Assembly: GCF_000344685.1 (NCBI RefSeq)
Contig: NW_006920415.1
Coordinates: 330,834 to 394,833, forward strand
Origin: Gloeophyllum trabeum ATCC 11539
Taxonomy: Eukaryota; Basidiomycota; Agaricomycetes; Gloeophyllales; Gloeophyllaceae
Direction of reading: 5' to 3'
Length of the DNA stretch: 64,000 nt
Part shown: piece by piece, positions 34,799 through 47,334 of the stretch
How positions within the stretch are numbered: position 1 is the first letter of the stretch
Layout of the letters: every line of letters starts with the position of its first letter
The notes under the pieces: generated by a model
Seen by the model: only the letters and a program-made list of their open reading frames with translations
What the model was told of the DNA's origin: nothing
Database searches by the model: none
Made by a program: the position numbers and the translations under genes

Positions 34799-36078
34799 TC
34801 AACGAAGCGGGAAGCCTTGCTGCTTGAGGTACTGCTGGTGCTCGGCTTTGTGCTTGCGGATGAGACCATCCGTTTGGGACCGCCAGAATGGTAAGCCGAT
34901 CTAAGCATTGGTACAAATTCAGGGATGGGCAAGGAAGGTCACGAGGAGGTACACGTACACGAGCAGCGGCGTCCAGGAGCGAGTCGTAGATGAAGTTATG
35001 GTACGGTGCGGATCCGCGCGTAGACGAGCGGAAGAGATCCGTGATCAAGTCCGCAGTGATATGTGCGTGACCGGCTTGGATACCTGGATGTCGAACGGAC
35101 CGTCGATCAGAACGTGTGAACGAGGCAGTTGGAGATGGTGCAACTGACCTTTCAAAAGCCCTGCAGCAGCTTGATTCGGTTGCAGACCCGAGTCATCCTC
35201 TTCAATTTTGAGGGTGATCTTTGGCTTGGTCTTGTTTTCCTCTTCGTATCCTGGTGTGAACATGGTCGGAGGGAAGAAGATGTGCACGTCGATGTCGTAC
35301 AGTATCAGCTCAGACCGCAGGGTGTCGGCGAGACCTAGAAGACCTGATGCAGCTGGGACTACTGGTATCATATGTAAGGGGTCCTACCTCGGAGAGCATG
35401 CTTTGGCGGTGAGTACGACGCGTAGCCAATAAATGACATGTAACCGAGAGTGGAAGAAACAAAGCAGATCTTGCCCTTTCGCTGCTGTTCTACCATCTTC
35501 TTTGTAACTGCCTATTGCTGAGATATTAATGATTGAGCACTCTACGGTGCGTGATAGGACTCGCCCAGGCGGTCCATGCCTGCACCCAATACCCGTTTGT
35601 CATTCCTTCCGTGAGATCCTGTTCCGTCATCTCAACGAAGAACTTCGGGGTACTCTTCCCAGCGCACAAGAAGACAGCGTCCGGGGTCAGACCGTCATGT
35701 ACGTCCATGACTGCCTGCAGAGCGGCGCTGGCTCCCTCTGCCGTCCCGACTGAGAACGAATGCTGCCGGAAGACTTGGTCATTCGAAACACGGGCGCTCT
35801 GGATTCAAGCAGGAGTCAGAACTGCATTCCCCCCTCACTGCAAAACAGCTCTCACTTCAACTTTACCGAGAGCATCCTGCAGCTTGCGCGAGTCTCGAGC
35901 CACGATAGAGACGTGCGCACCGTGCGAAGCCAATAACACGGCTAACGACAAGCCGAGGCCGGCGCTACCGCCCGTTACATAGCAGTGCTAACTGAAATTG
36001 AGACCGGAATCCTGCACCGACGCCAGAGGACCATACCTTGCCTGCCGGGTTCCACTTGCTGCCACCGAATAGACCCAT
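34799..36078 (-). CDS. 3-ketodihydrosphingosine reductase (KDSR/Tsc10-like), copy 2
   Basis: Minus-strand multi-exon SDR. Start MGLFGGSKWNPAGK (exon 36078-36037), then HCYVTGGSAGLGLSLAVLLA with the TGGxxGLG cofactor motif, DAVFLCAGKSTPKFFVEMTE, CFVSSTLGYMSFIGYASYSP with the intact YSPPK catalytic motif, LADTLRSELILYDIDVHIFF and the C-terminal exon DLITDLFRSSTRGSAPYHNF, ending QQGFPLR. Predicted to be the active 3-ketosphinganine reductase of sphingolipid synthesis. It is tail-to-tail with DUF6533 gene B. Confidence 0.86.
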
Positions 36079-37006
36079 CGTTGCTGTAAAATGTGTAGCG
36101 CTGGCGACCGTGAATGGCCAGACCCACTCGGTTACCTTATATAAATGAGCTCCTCGTGATCTGCAGCCTGGAAGATGTAAGTACGCCGCTCACAAGGATC
36201 TTGCCGATGCAGTGCCATTCTAAGTTCCCCAGTGTGTATCATCGACCTCCATTCTTAGATTCGGGTGAACCTGATTCAATGGCCCTTTAGACAGGAAAGT
36301 GTACTCAGGAGCAGCGTGTTATGGGCGGACCGCCTTCTGATGAGAAGGTGAATGTCGCGCTTGAATCATCCCTCGGACTGATGCCTGATACAAGCATGAT
36401 ATTCCAAAGTATCCTCTTTGTGGTGTCTTCTACCATTGGCCTAGGTTGGGCCTTCGTAACGGGGACAACTTTGACGTCCACTGCCGCGCACTCCGACGAG
36501 AACTCCGAGACAGTTCTATGGAATACGTGTCCAGTTCTCACATGTTCTCATATGTGAATCTCTTGCCTAAACGCCTCTGGAGATACAAGGCTTGTATCAT
36601 ACTTGCCTGGGCACAGTATGGCGCCCAGTAGCCACTGGCCAGTATCGCCCGGTGCGGACTCAGCTTGGAGAGCCGACACGGGCGCAGAGGTAGTGTAACT
36701 GCCATCGCCCCTGCATTGCGTGCTCTTGTGCTTCCACAAGAGAGGCCCGGGATTACGCCTCATTGGATGAGCCCTGATGATGGGTCCCTTGGTTGATGCC
36801 CTGATGCCAATAGAGCTTGCACTGCGGGCCTCGCCGCCTCGGCATGTCTGGCACTGATTCCTTGTTTCGTCCTGGATGTGATTTGCTTTATCGCCGCATA
36901 CCTAGCGCCCTTCATCACGTGAGAGCTAGTTATGGACAAGTTACCAGTGGTGGGCTTTATATGCTAGAGTTCATGCCCATGACATGTCGACGGACGTATA
37001 GCTCTC
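36079..37006. other. Intergenic region between divergent genes
   Basis: Upstream region of reductase copy 2 (-) and DUF6533 gene C (+). Open frames around 36305-36541 lack family features. Confidence 0.4.
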
Positions 37007-38855
37007 ATGGATTCCCTGGTAGCGGACGTTACATTCGCTGTCTCTGCGGCTCGGTACCAGGTCGTCCGGGTACGTCCTCTCCAAGACCGGTATACCTCAC
37101 AATACTCGCTGAAGCTGTCTTGTGCCTCTTCTCCGCGAGTCAGTATGTTCAAGGTACGCGAAGTGACAACTGTCCACTACAGGTGCTGATACTTTTGCGA
37201 TCTCGCTAGTCGTCGCGATGACGCTGCAAGTATGTAGATCTTCCGCCGCTGCCCTCGCAGACCTCGATGACTAATGATACTATAGATCGCAGAATGGTGC
37301 TTCATCATTGGCGATGAGGTACCTTGTCTCTTTGCCTGGAATTGACGAATACTGAACACGCTGGGCTAGGTAGAATTCATATGGCCGTCCCCTTGGTCTA
37401 TCATGAAATGTCTATACTATATCAGCCGTTATGGCCCTTTCATCGATACACCGCTGAACGTTATATGTACGTGCAGGCCATATGGCTACGCTAATGTTGA
37501 CCTTCACCATTTAGATTATCTGAAATTCGGCATCTCTCCTCGCGTATGTTCCTCTATCCTTCACATAGCGAGCTAACCATGACGGTCAATATTTTCAGAC
37601 CTGCCTCGTCAATTACCGAGTGTCTTCCTGTACTACGCTATTCTTTCTCTCGTACCCCATATTTTAACCGTCTGCTCTCCAGTGTCCACGTTTGTCGGCA
37701 TTGTAACCGCGGAGAGTAAGCTACATTCGCTTCCGCGGTTCGCTCCAGATCTAAATTTTCCGCCAGACATTCTTATAACCAGGACAAGCGCTATCTACGG
37801 CAACAAACGCAAGATTGTCGTGTTCCTTGTCTCCCTCTCTGTTGTACGTTCATTGTCCCCGTTCATGTACACCACTCCTGAATTAGACCAACAGACGAGC
37901 ACCATTGCTGGGGCGGTTGTGATGTACTTCTTCCTTGCGTCCCTGCACTGTGCGTTGCCGCTGGATACTACTGGTATGGCTACTCAATACCTTAACGACC
38001 GCTAGTTGGCCTCCAGTCACCCCTGTTACCTGGTTGCTTCATGACAAGCGGGAGCTCGATAGTGTTTGTCAACTTTGTGATTCTGGTTATCTGGGAACTC
38101 CGTTAGTGTTCAGCGGTTGAATTATTTCTCTGGCCATTGAATGCCGGATATTGTTCCTGTGCAGTGATAGTCTCCATGACGGTGTACCGTGGAATCCATG
38201 ACCGTGAGCTACAGATCGATCTTCCTACGCACGTTCCTGACGGAGCGTTTGTGATCAGTGCGTGTCTCCCGGACGCCTCTGATCAGGACTCTGTATCGCG
38301 ATGGTGCGTCCCTTTGCGCATTCGGTCCGTTGAAGTGGGACTAATGGATAGTCTAGGCATCCTCTTCTTCTTTGCTCTTCTTCGTGAGTAATGGACCTAC
38401 TAACGAAGATCGGCGATTAATAGGACCCTTGCAGTACTCTCCGTCGGGAACATCATCGTATTCATCATTGTGCCCGTGAGTTTTTCTACCGCCCTTTTGC
38501 AGGCTCGTCCGCTAATGACAATGCTCTTCAGCCGGAATATATTGATCTGCTCGATACGTGAGTCCTCTGCGTGTGGTAGCTGGTTGGCGGACACGATTGT
38601 CTTTCCTTACTTACTGATATTCACAGTTTAACTCGTGTACTTCACAGCATTATCTGCTGTCGCGTAGTACTCAACATCCGAGCGGCTGCGATGGAGAGTA
38701 TAGAGGGGACTCCCCGACCCACTGTCTCGTCGATCACCTTCCAACGATTCAAAGAAAAGTTCAGACGGAGCCATAATCCATCATCCAGCTTCGGCACGGA
38801 GTCTATCCTTCTCACTACGTTCAATCGTTCCGTAGATACAGGAGCGGCGCGATGA
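37007..38855 (+). CDS. DUF6533-type multi-span membrane protein C
   Basis: Third paralogue. Start exon MDSLVADVTFAVSAARYQVV ending R before GTACGT. Then IAEWCFIIGDE, VEFIWPSPWSIMKCLYYISR with YGPFIDTPLNVI, YLKFGISPR, TCLVNYRVSS, STFVGIVTAES, ILITRTSAIYGNKRKIVVFL, and a last exon LTRVLHSIICCRVVLNIRAA ending DTGAAR. It is closer to gene A than to B by eye. Function unknown. It is the last gene before the receptor cluster. Confidence 0.68.
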
Positions 38856-40291
38856 CTTGTACATTTCATGTCCGTGATGGTCTAAGATGGGCCAACTGTA
38901 TCATGAGCTTTATACGAATTAACGACCATTATTCATGCGCGATAACGCAAGCGCGGCAAGCGCGTTTCGAGGGTAGGGCCCAAAACTCGTACTTACGGAT
39001 GCGCGTACATTCACCGTGCGAGTAAACCTGATTAGCTTTCCGAAAGGTCCGTAAGTCTCCCATGTTTCTACGACTTAAATGAAAGAAGCCGCCCTTGTCC
39101 TTGTTCCTGAATCATTCCATGGCGATTTTCAGGAGTCCTTCTGATTCATCAACGTTGAACTGTGATAAGAGATGTCATGATGGCCGGCCAAGCAGCCACC
39201 GGCAATGCCTTCGGGTGTACAGGCACTATTAAGAGGACAGCCCCCTGCTGCTCTCCGTGGGACCTTCACCACTATTCATCACACAGAGACCACGTACCTG
39301 TCATTGGGCCCTTTGTGGCAACAAAGCAGAAAAGAGACTTCGTCGGGTTCCTGGAAGTGATTGCAGGAATGAAAGGGTGATCGTTCGGCCTGCTGAAACC
39401 CGAGGCCTTTCTCGTGCGCTGACTGCGGCCATCTGTCACTAGCAGTTCAAGTTCCCAGCAATGGTGAAGCCGAAGCAACTGAGGTGCGGCGGTTGCATTA
39501 TACTCACATCGAGATTGCATGATGCATGTGCCACAGAGCCAAATATTCTACTCGAGAATTCGCTTACGGGGACGAGTCGATTGTTCTACGATATGCTAGG
39601 AGCGAGTCGGGGCGGATTTGAATACTACGTCAAAGCCCGGGAAATAAAGAGATTGCCGGTCCGGACCGGCTTTTGAATTTGCAGATTGGACTTGGGATTC
39701 TTCCCTCGACAGTCAGTGTTGAACGTTGAAACTCCCAATGGCACTGCCATCTCCAATTAGTAGTGTCAAGTGTCATTCAAGACCCCTTGTCTCTGAGTTA
39801 TCCTACAGTGGTATTCTTACGTTCGAGCGAGGCCGCTCTTGCTCAACTTGGCCTGGATTCCCACTGGATAGGTACGGCGCATGGCATGGGCTACTGTATC
39901 TTTAGGACGTTCGGCTGTCCGACGGCAGTTCGTAGTGTATCGCAATAATGCATAGGTGGCGTGTTGCATCTCCACAGGACCAGGCCAGTGAAGGACTCGA
40001 AATTGACAGCTTATATTCACACTCATGCAGGAGTGTGGCGGTAGATAGTACAGGTCAAGCGGTGGCTAGTACGCTCTGATTAATTCCCTCGCTCCTTTAG
40101 AGAATCTGCGGCTGATCAGATTCCTCCACGTCCTTTCCAAGCGCAACGGTGTCCATTGGGCCCAGGTAGATCGTCCGGATGGCTTTCTCCTCGTCAGTAT
40201 GACGGACATGTATGATGGGCCCTGCCGAATCCTGTGGATCGTTGGCGCTACAGTAATGAGCAACGCTACAAGATCATGGCTGCTGGAATGC
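38856..40291. other. Gene-free spacer at the left edge of the receptor cluster
   Basis: 1.4 kb searched on both strands for short CaaX ORFs without success. No supported gene. Confidence 0.45.
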
Positions 40292-41514
40292 TCACTGAGA
40301 TTGCCCTCGCCCCTGGCTAGGACTTATGAGCCTCAATCCCGCTATGCGCTCCAATCTGCTTAAAATGTAGCGAAATGCGTCCCGGTAGCGTGCTATGGCT
40401 TCCTCAGCCAGACCAAAGAATGCGAAGAATAGGAAGCTACAAATGATAATGTTCCATCGACTGAGCTCGATAGCCAGGACAGCCCGGCTGTCCGACCTCC
40501 ACAAGAGCGATGGGATTTGGCCTAAACGCGAAAAGTTGAAGTGGGTGTCACTCCAGCTCACCCACGGGTTGATTTCATCGGCATTGATGCTGAGGAAGTA
40601 TGCGGAGACCGGTAGGCCGACGATTGCTTCCAGACTTGCTAGAGCAAGAAGTCGGCTGAGTCGGTGTCTAGAGAGGACCGTGTACTGTCCAAGAGTTTTC
40701 GAGCGGCTCTTCAGAAGGGCTCGAACTGTGAGCACTACGACGGCTAAAGGTTAGCCATCGAATATGCACGTATGTCTGAATTGGGGACATACCGCTGTAC
40801 ACTGATGTCAAGGTAGAGATGACCAGTGGCCAGCAATAGACAAGCGCGAAAGTAGGAGGGGTGTTGTATATTGCTGGCCAACAGCCTATCTCCTCGAGGA
40901 TGTCGAATCGATGTCCTTGAACAATGTAGCCTACTACTCCTTAGAATTCACTGGCCCAGCGACATAGTTGGAGACTTACTCAGCACAATTTCCAGGATTG
41001 GGAGGCCCAAGCCTATTGCGAGGTCGATGAGAAGACGACGCTTTTTCTGTAAAAAACTGAGCCATCACGCGAGACAGGTAATCGTAAGAGTTACCGTGTC
41101 CTTGGAGATCGAGAGCGGCCGGGTGATAATTTGGTTGAGGGTTCTGTTGATACAGAAGGAAACGAGAGGGATTGCGACATTGGTCCCGATGTATATACGA
41201 GTCGCTATTACAATACAGAGTCAAAGAAAAACTGGGCTATGGATATAGCGCGTACAGATATCACACCATACCGGTGACCAGTTGATGGCGTTATTCCGCC
41301 ATAATACGGAGTTGATGAACACATTAAGCGATTGCACGGCCGTCCAGGCCATGTAGAGAAAGACTCCGGTATTCCATGCTGCCATAGAACATGTGAGACA
41401 ACATAGGCTGGACACCTGGGGAGACTCACCTTCGGCCTGCCAGGAGAATGGAATGATAGCGAGAACGAAACTGAAGAACGAAAGAATAGAAAAGACAATG
41501 TTCGAAGCCGACAT
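40292..41514 (-). CDS. STE3-type pheromone receptor R1
   Basis: Minus-strand GPCR of the STE3 family. Exon 1 begins MSASNIVFSILSFFSFVLAI; then AWNTGVFLYMAWTAVQSLNV with VWCDI; RIYIGTNVAIPLVSFCINRT; KKRRLLIDLAIGLGLPILEI; the STE3 hallmark YIVQGHRFDILEEIGCWPAI; then ICL3 and TM6-7 (RHRLSRLLALASLEAIVGLP, NPWVSWSDTHFNFSRLGQIP, FFAFFGLAEEAIARYRDAFR). Six GT-AG introns by my reading. The cytoplasmic tail is short, ending at 40292. It binds a farnesylated peptide pheromone of a partner and couples to a G protein. Subgroup I with R2-R4 by eye. Confidence 0.92.
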
Positions 41515-43147
41515 AACTGCCCCTTCGGAAGGAATGTTCAGAGCGGCTCGGACATAGCTGAATGGTGGGGTGCTTAATTGAAGAAAGCGGTGTTGGGTAG
41601 TCGATCTCAGCCTTGCCCTATTTATGAGCGTTGCGCCGTGGTGGTCGCGACAAGGATGACGAGAGCGGGTGCCACGAACACCGATATCTCCACGCTCTGA
41701 GTTTATCATGATAAGACCAGGAACTGTGCATCTCTTCGGCTTGGAAAGGATATTCTCGTCTGCCTGGGCTCCACCTGTGCCGAAGTTGGACTGGAGCGCC
41801 CCCGTGAAAGTAAAAGCTACGTTGATTGAACTACTCTGACACGTACATAATGCGCACTCACATTATAATGGGGGCCTCATGTACTAACTGCCGGTGTACT
41901 CTTTCCATATGGCATTCAAGTACGGCGGCTCAGTGGATGAGCTGCAGCGAGGTAACCTGTACCAAATGAAAGGTCGTTGACGCTATGAACTTCGTAACCA
42001 CTGGATTTGGCTCAAGCTCACCTAGTATTTGGTCATGTAGGTCCACAGTTACGAGATTCCGATGTCGCCATCTTCACCATACATACATCAAGAACATGAT
42101 ATCTTACTTTCAGGGAGACAGCAGATGGTAAAGTCTTCGGTCAATTACACAGTCCACTTGGTCAATCATAAATCTTATATAGGTGCACGATTTCATCCAG
42201 ACGGGTTGTCAGCATCTCATGCTGCGTTCACCGAGAGCGGTCAGTCTGAGTGTGGACAGGATCTGTTTTTGGCAGCTATCATAGACTCGGAGCTACCGGA
42301 CGCGACAGTCACAGTGCACGTGATTGAATAGTCACAGGAGTGTTGTACGGGCCTCAGATTAGAAATATTGTCCCGCGATGCCACGCACTTGCATCCAGGG
42401 AGTTGGTACGAATTTCTTTCCAATTATGAGTATGGGAAGGACTTGTATTCACGGAAGCATGGATACCTCCATCTTCACTGTACTGATGCTACGCTTGAAG
42501 GACCCACAGAACCAGTTCTTTAATGTTGGGAACAACAACGTGGCGCCCCATCTTTACCCACACCCTCGTCAACCAATCTGCAAGTACTGTATGAGCTGCC
42601 TTCCAACAGCGGCGGGTCTATGAATATTCACGACTCGATTCCTATATGTTTCAGACTGTCAAATTCCATGCTACCTCTGTGGAAGATTTGATCCTTCGAA
42701 CTATCGTCAGTACTTTGTGCAAGAGAAAGGTATGTTGCTGAGCGCGGACTCCTGAATTAACCACTGATAGAACCCCCTGCTACACGTGTCGTGATCGAGC
42801 TTTTAGGTTTATTCTTGGGTATGGCCTCTTCGAAGCTCGGAACAACCTCACCTGCGAAGGCCGCCAGCGCGCCCAAACTACGCCAACGCAATAATAAGAT
42901 TATCCTGCACAGATTATATTGTGCATGATATAGAAATTGGAAGGAACGTGAGTGCTGATGTATGCTGTCCATGTGAAAAGGGCGTGTGATTGGGCAATAT
43001 TCGATATCGGCCCTCCGTCGAGAACAGGTCGTATTCACGGTCGTGCTGTACGCGTATATGCATTGCTTGGTTTCGGAAAGCGACCATCAGCTCTCCGAAT
43101 ACTATCTCCCAAGTAAGTGATGTACCTTCGTGTCCGGCGCATATGGA
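41515..43147. other. Spacer between R1 and pheromone gene Ph2
   Basis: Shared upstream region of R1; several open frames but none with receptor or CaaX features. One short ORF at 42455 starts MDTSIF but does not end in CaaX. Confidence 0.45.
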
Positions 43148-43303
43148 TTATGCGATCAAGCACCAGCAATGCTGATCCGCGCCGTTATCCCTCTCCGAGT
43201 CGGAGGGACTTGATACGAAAGGGAGGACATTCTGCGCGCTCGTTTCGGAGGCTGAGTTAGTCCCGTCCAGCAGGACATCATCGACCATGAAGATGGCGTC
43301 CAT
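43148..43303 (-). CDS. Pheromone precursor Ph2 (CaaX = CLIA)
   Basis: 51 codons without intron. Begins MDAIFMVDDVLLDG, has an acidic Ser-rich pro-region, an SER processing site followed by the predicted mature core DNGADQHCWC, and ends in the CaaX box CLIA. A longer upstream Met exists in frame, but MD-I-F is the normal precursor start and a TATAAATA box lies about 100 bp upstream of it. Its QHxWC ending is shared with Ph3. It sits between receptors R1 and R2. Confidence 0.9.
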   Translation of the reverse strand: MDAIFMVDDVLLDGTNSASETSAQNVLPFVSSPSDSERDNGADQHCWCLIA

Positions 43304-43401
43304 AGCAATGGGCGGAGAGTGATTTGGTGGCACCGGGCCTGAACTTGATATTATGGGAATTGTAGGTTTGGATTATAGTCATCACTACGGTGAGGATACC
43401 T

Positions 43402-43412
43402 CTATTTATACC
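43402..43412 (-). promoter_or_regulatory. TATA box of Ph2
   Basis: Minus-strand GGTATAAATAGAGG, an excellent TATA box, about 100 bp upstream of the Ph2 start. Confidence 0.6.
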
Positions 43413-44334
43413 AGGGAGTAATCCTTATCCTCAAGATTACTGGTTGAAGACCACTCTCAGGTACGTCCTTGTACTGCCTCCTACCAAAAGCGGCATTCCT
43501 TGTTTTCTGTTAGCCCCGTTCGGACCGGTTTACCCCAATGTCCACAGGGACCCACTGATACGTATGAGCACCCAACATGCGTCAGACGTACATTTGACGA
43601 GCTCTCTCGGGCATCTCTGCATTGTCTGTGTGACACAACGTGTTCTGGGGCTGCCGAGGGGCTACCGCAATTGCTCCCATAGATCTTTGCAGGGTTCTGA
43701 CTCTTACGCGCGTCGTGATTCTTTCCGCTTGTCTATTCTCTGGGCTCGTATGGTGCCGGGGACTGACACGCCCAACAACCACCATACTTACCTGGCCACA
43801 TGCCCTGCGCACTCAACTAATGCCGCCCGCTGGTACACAGAGGCCATCTCTGCGCAAGGCAACTTATCATGCCTAACATGAGCTGGTCGATGGAACGCCA
43901 CAAGGGGATCATCTGGTTATGATGACCAAATGTTTGCTCCCAGCTCGAGTGCGACCTCCCCTAAGGCGGCTCGGAGCCTACCGATTCGCTACGCGATACT
44001 TGACTCCGAAGTCCCTCATCCTTTCTCGCTATGTATTATCATCTCTTGGGTGTCTCGCTTGCCTTCATGCTCCATGATGCTACCCCGGGAAGGCCGTCGG
44101 GTATCTCGCACATTCCTGGGCTCGGCTACTGGCTAACCTCATAATGCCACTGGCCTGGTCTCTGACATGTAGCGGACGTCCCCTCAGAGTGTTCTTGTTC
44201 TCTGAAAGGAGTCTCTTGTCTCCGTCACGTCAAACTGGTGTATCTCGCCCATCTCCAAAAATCGGTCCACTGGTTTTATACTGTTCAGAAAGATGCCCCC
44301 CAGGACCTCTGAATCTCAATGAAGCTCTCCACAT
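43413..44334. other. Shared promoter region of Ph2 (-) and R2 (+)
   Basis: Divergent upstream region. Open frames present (43390-43881, 44144-44461) lack family features. Confidence 0.4.
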
Positions 44335-45480
44335 ATGTCGGATAGGACGTATCCGCTCTTCCCTGTCGTGGCTGCCCTTGGGTTCACCCTTGTGCTTATT
44401 CCCCTGCCTTGGCATCTCCGCTCGTGGAACTCCGGGATATCTTACTACATCGCCTGGGTAGCCTTGGGCTGCCTCGTTCAGTTCATTGACGCCATCGTAT
44501 GGCACGATAATACGTTGAATCTCGCTCCAGTGTGGTGCGATATCTGTTAGTACCTTCTGAAGCCTTCGAATATACGCCTGACTCTGAGAACTGAGAACTA
44601 GCGACTAGGATACTTGTTGCTGCGTCCTTCGGCATACCCGCGGCATCACTCTGCATTCAGAGACGACTCTATCGAATTGCGTATATGAAGTTCTCCGCAG
44701 ATCAGGCCGCGGTAAGGCATCTGCTTTTAGCCTTCGCCTGGAAGCACTAATCGATCTTACCAGCCGCGCCGGTCCGTGGTCATAGACAGCATCATTTGTG
44801 TGCTAATGCCTACGATCTACTTGGGTTTCTGTACGTTTCCTCTTACAATTTCTCAGTGGACATAATGATACTTAGGGAATCCGTTAGACTACGTCGTAGA
44901 AGGACATCGCTTCGACATCTTCGAAGATATCGGTTGCTTACCCGTCTTCTACAACACGATACCAACCATTTTCTTGATATACATATGGCCCCTCGTCCTG
45001 GGTCTCATATCAGCAGTCTACTGCAGTACGCCCGTGATCTATACGCGTCAACCCGGTTTCCTGATGTTCTCAACAGCGCTCTCCATGATCGCCGTCATCC
45101 GACGGCTAAATGAGCTTGACAAGCTCTTTGCCTCCACCCCGAATATGAATACCAGTCGTTATCTTCGCTAAATGGGGGTAGCCTGCATGGGATGGGTACT
45201 GACCGTTCCCATCGCGGCGTATCTGATTTATCTCAACGCGTACGCTTTGAAGCGTTGGGTCAGTTGGTCGGATACCCACTACGACTTCTCTCGCGTGGGT
45301 CAAGTACCTGCAGTAGTATGGCACCAGGATATACGCACTGCCGTGAGCGTTGAGCTCGATCGCTGGTTATTTCCCGCTTGTGCTTTCATTTTCTTTACGT
45401 TATTTGGACTCTCTGAGGAGGCTCGCCGACACTATCATGCGGGGTTCACTAGTATCTTGCCATGCATGCGGTCTCGGTGA
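44335..45480 (+). pseudogene. STE3-type pheromone receptor R2 with premature stop
   Basis: A plus-strand STE3 gene: MSDRTYPLFPVVAALGFTLV, LPWHLRSWNSGISYYIAWVA, VWCDI; TRILVAASFGIPAASLCIQR; RSVVIDSIICVLMPTIYLGF; the hallmark YYVVEGHRFDIFEDIGCLPV; then the third loop NMNTSRYLR followed by TAA (45169-45171) where the relatives have Leu. The frame then continues normally (MGVACMGWVLTVPIAAYLIY, WVSWSDTHYDFSRVGQVPAV, LFGLSEEARRHYHAGF) to a stop at 45478. A single TTA-to-TAA change would explain this. The product would lack TM6, TM7 and the tail. Otherwise intact, so recent loss or a base-call error. Confidence 0.85.
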
Positions 45481-45674
45481 CGTTCACTACTGTATACAAT
45501 TGGATTATGCGACATGCTACAAGCAGATTTACAGAGAAGTTTCAAGTTTGACAACTGGGAAGGAGGGGGGCAGGAAATACATGGAGCCCGAATCCTAGTA
45601 GGCAAGAAAGGTGTATGCTACATGATTCACATGTCCGATGATATAAGAAAGAAATCCTACCAAGGATCCACCGC

Positions 45675-47334
45675 CTAGACGATATCAATCGTGCTTATGT
45701 GAGGTGACGGTCTCACGGATAACGGCGCATCGAGATCGTGCCGAGGCACAGACGAAACGTGAATGAAGTGGTCGTCGGGCCACTGCAGCTCCAATGCTTC
45801 CGACGGATGGGGTTCAGCTGACGACGGCATCACAGCCCGTTGCCCTGAGAATGGGCGATCCGTCTTGCTTTCGTGCCCGTCCATGAAGGAGTCAATATCG
45901 CCCAGTATTATCACAGAGTCGAGTCTATCTGAGAACGATAGGTCTGAATCTCTCTGGGGTCTACGGTGCGTGTTGAGATGGAGGGGGAGAGTGATGTTCA
46001 GCGGTCCGCGCACGTTAACAGGTCCTGGCTTTGTTTTCCAACTGACAGAACTGAGGGTATTGAGCGGTAGATAAAACAGCATGAATAGGAGGTAACGACA
46101 TACACAGACGAGCCTGGTGCTTTTGACTCCGATACCGACTCGTACCCAAGGCATTTCGCAACGAAGACGTACAAGCGACGATAATGCTTTAACGCTTCAT
46201 CGGCAAATCCAAAAAACGCAAAGAAGATGAAAGCGCAGATGACCGTGAACCAGCGGCTAGACTCGAGAGACGCTTGCAGCACAGGATTCGATCTCCAGAT
46301 TACAGCCGGGACCTGGTCGACCTTCGAAAAGTTGAAATGCGTGTCTTCCCAAGAGATCCAGGGTTGTACTGGGAATGAGGTGACGTTGAGGTAGATCGTA
46401 TAGATGGAGAGGGGGATGCCGCAGAGCACCTCGACGCCGGCGAGAGCCATGAGACGGAAGTAGCGGCTGGAAGTGAGATTCGTGTGAGGGGACAGGAATT
46501 TGCTGAACTCGGTCTTTCGTTTCACAAATTGGCGGATCGAGAGGGCTGCGTAGTATGTTAGAGCATTGTACAAACACTTGCAGGTTTAAACATACCTGAG
46601 TAAACTGCGGATACCATGGCTATGGCTAGCGGCCATACTTTGGAGAGAGGATAGGCAGGCCAGGTATTGTAGATAAATGGTTCGCAGCCTATATCTTCGA
46701 AGATATCAAACCGATGCCCTTGGACAATGTAGGCTGCCCTAGAGTCAGATAGAGCATGGGATTGAAATGAAGCCACGCACAAAGAATCATCTGCAAGAAC
46801 GGTATACCCAAGCCAATGGCAAGGTCAATCATTACACCTCGGCGTTTCTACTCACGAATGATTACGCTCCAATTCATACAAGCCCCGAACACCACATACC
46901 TCCTGCCGAGTAACTACAACAGCTTCAACTTTGGAAATATGATACAGTCGACGATTTATGCATAGGGACGCGGCAAGGATGGCGACGCTGGAGCCAATAT
47001 ATATTCTACTAGCTGAGTAGGATGGGTACTTAGATTGTTGAAATCCGCATAATGCATAGTAGACTCACAGATGTCGCACCATACTGGGGCCCAATTAATG
47101 GCATTATTGTTCCACACGACAGAGTTGATAAAAAGGTTCAAGCATTGGATGGCTGTCCAGCCCATGTAAAGGCACGTGCCCGTGTTCCATGCTGAAGACG
47201 AGGTGAGCGAACGTTCAGCAGATACATCACCTGGCTGGCGCACCTTCTAAATGCCAGTAAAACGGTATTAAGACGAGGACGAAGCCTATGAAGGAGAACG
47301 CAGAAAATACGGAATTGGGGACGTCGGTAAGCAT
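45675..47334 (-). CDS. STE3-type pheromone receptor R3
   Basis: Minus-strand receptor, all hallmarks present. MLTDVPNSVFSAFSFIGFVL; AWNTGTCLYMGWTAIQCLNL with VWCDI; RIYIGSSVAILAASLCINRR; KRRGVMIDLAIGLGIPFLQM; YIVQGHRFDIFEDIGCEPFI; RQFVKRKTEFSKFLSPHTNL with SSRYFRLMALAGVEVLCGIP; QPWISWEDTHFNFSKVDQVP. A last intron with donor GTATGT (phase 2) leads to a tail exon, VWKTKPGPVNVRGPLNITLP onward, ending STIDIV at 45675. The start Met at 47334 directly precedes TM1. Subgroup I. It is convergent with R2. Confidence 0.92.

Noticed and set aside
40096..40155. Minus-strand ORF MDTVALGKDVEESDQPQIL
   Set aside because: Precursor-like start but no cysteine and only 19 codons.
42455..42623. Short plus-strand ORF starting MDTSIF between R1 and Ph2
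   Set aside because: Start looks like a pheromone precursor but the end (CLPTAAGL) is not a CaaX box and there is no processing site.
43930..44136. Plus-strand ORF with CIII followed by SW
   Set aside because: The cysteine box is internal, not at the C-terminus.
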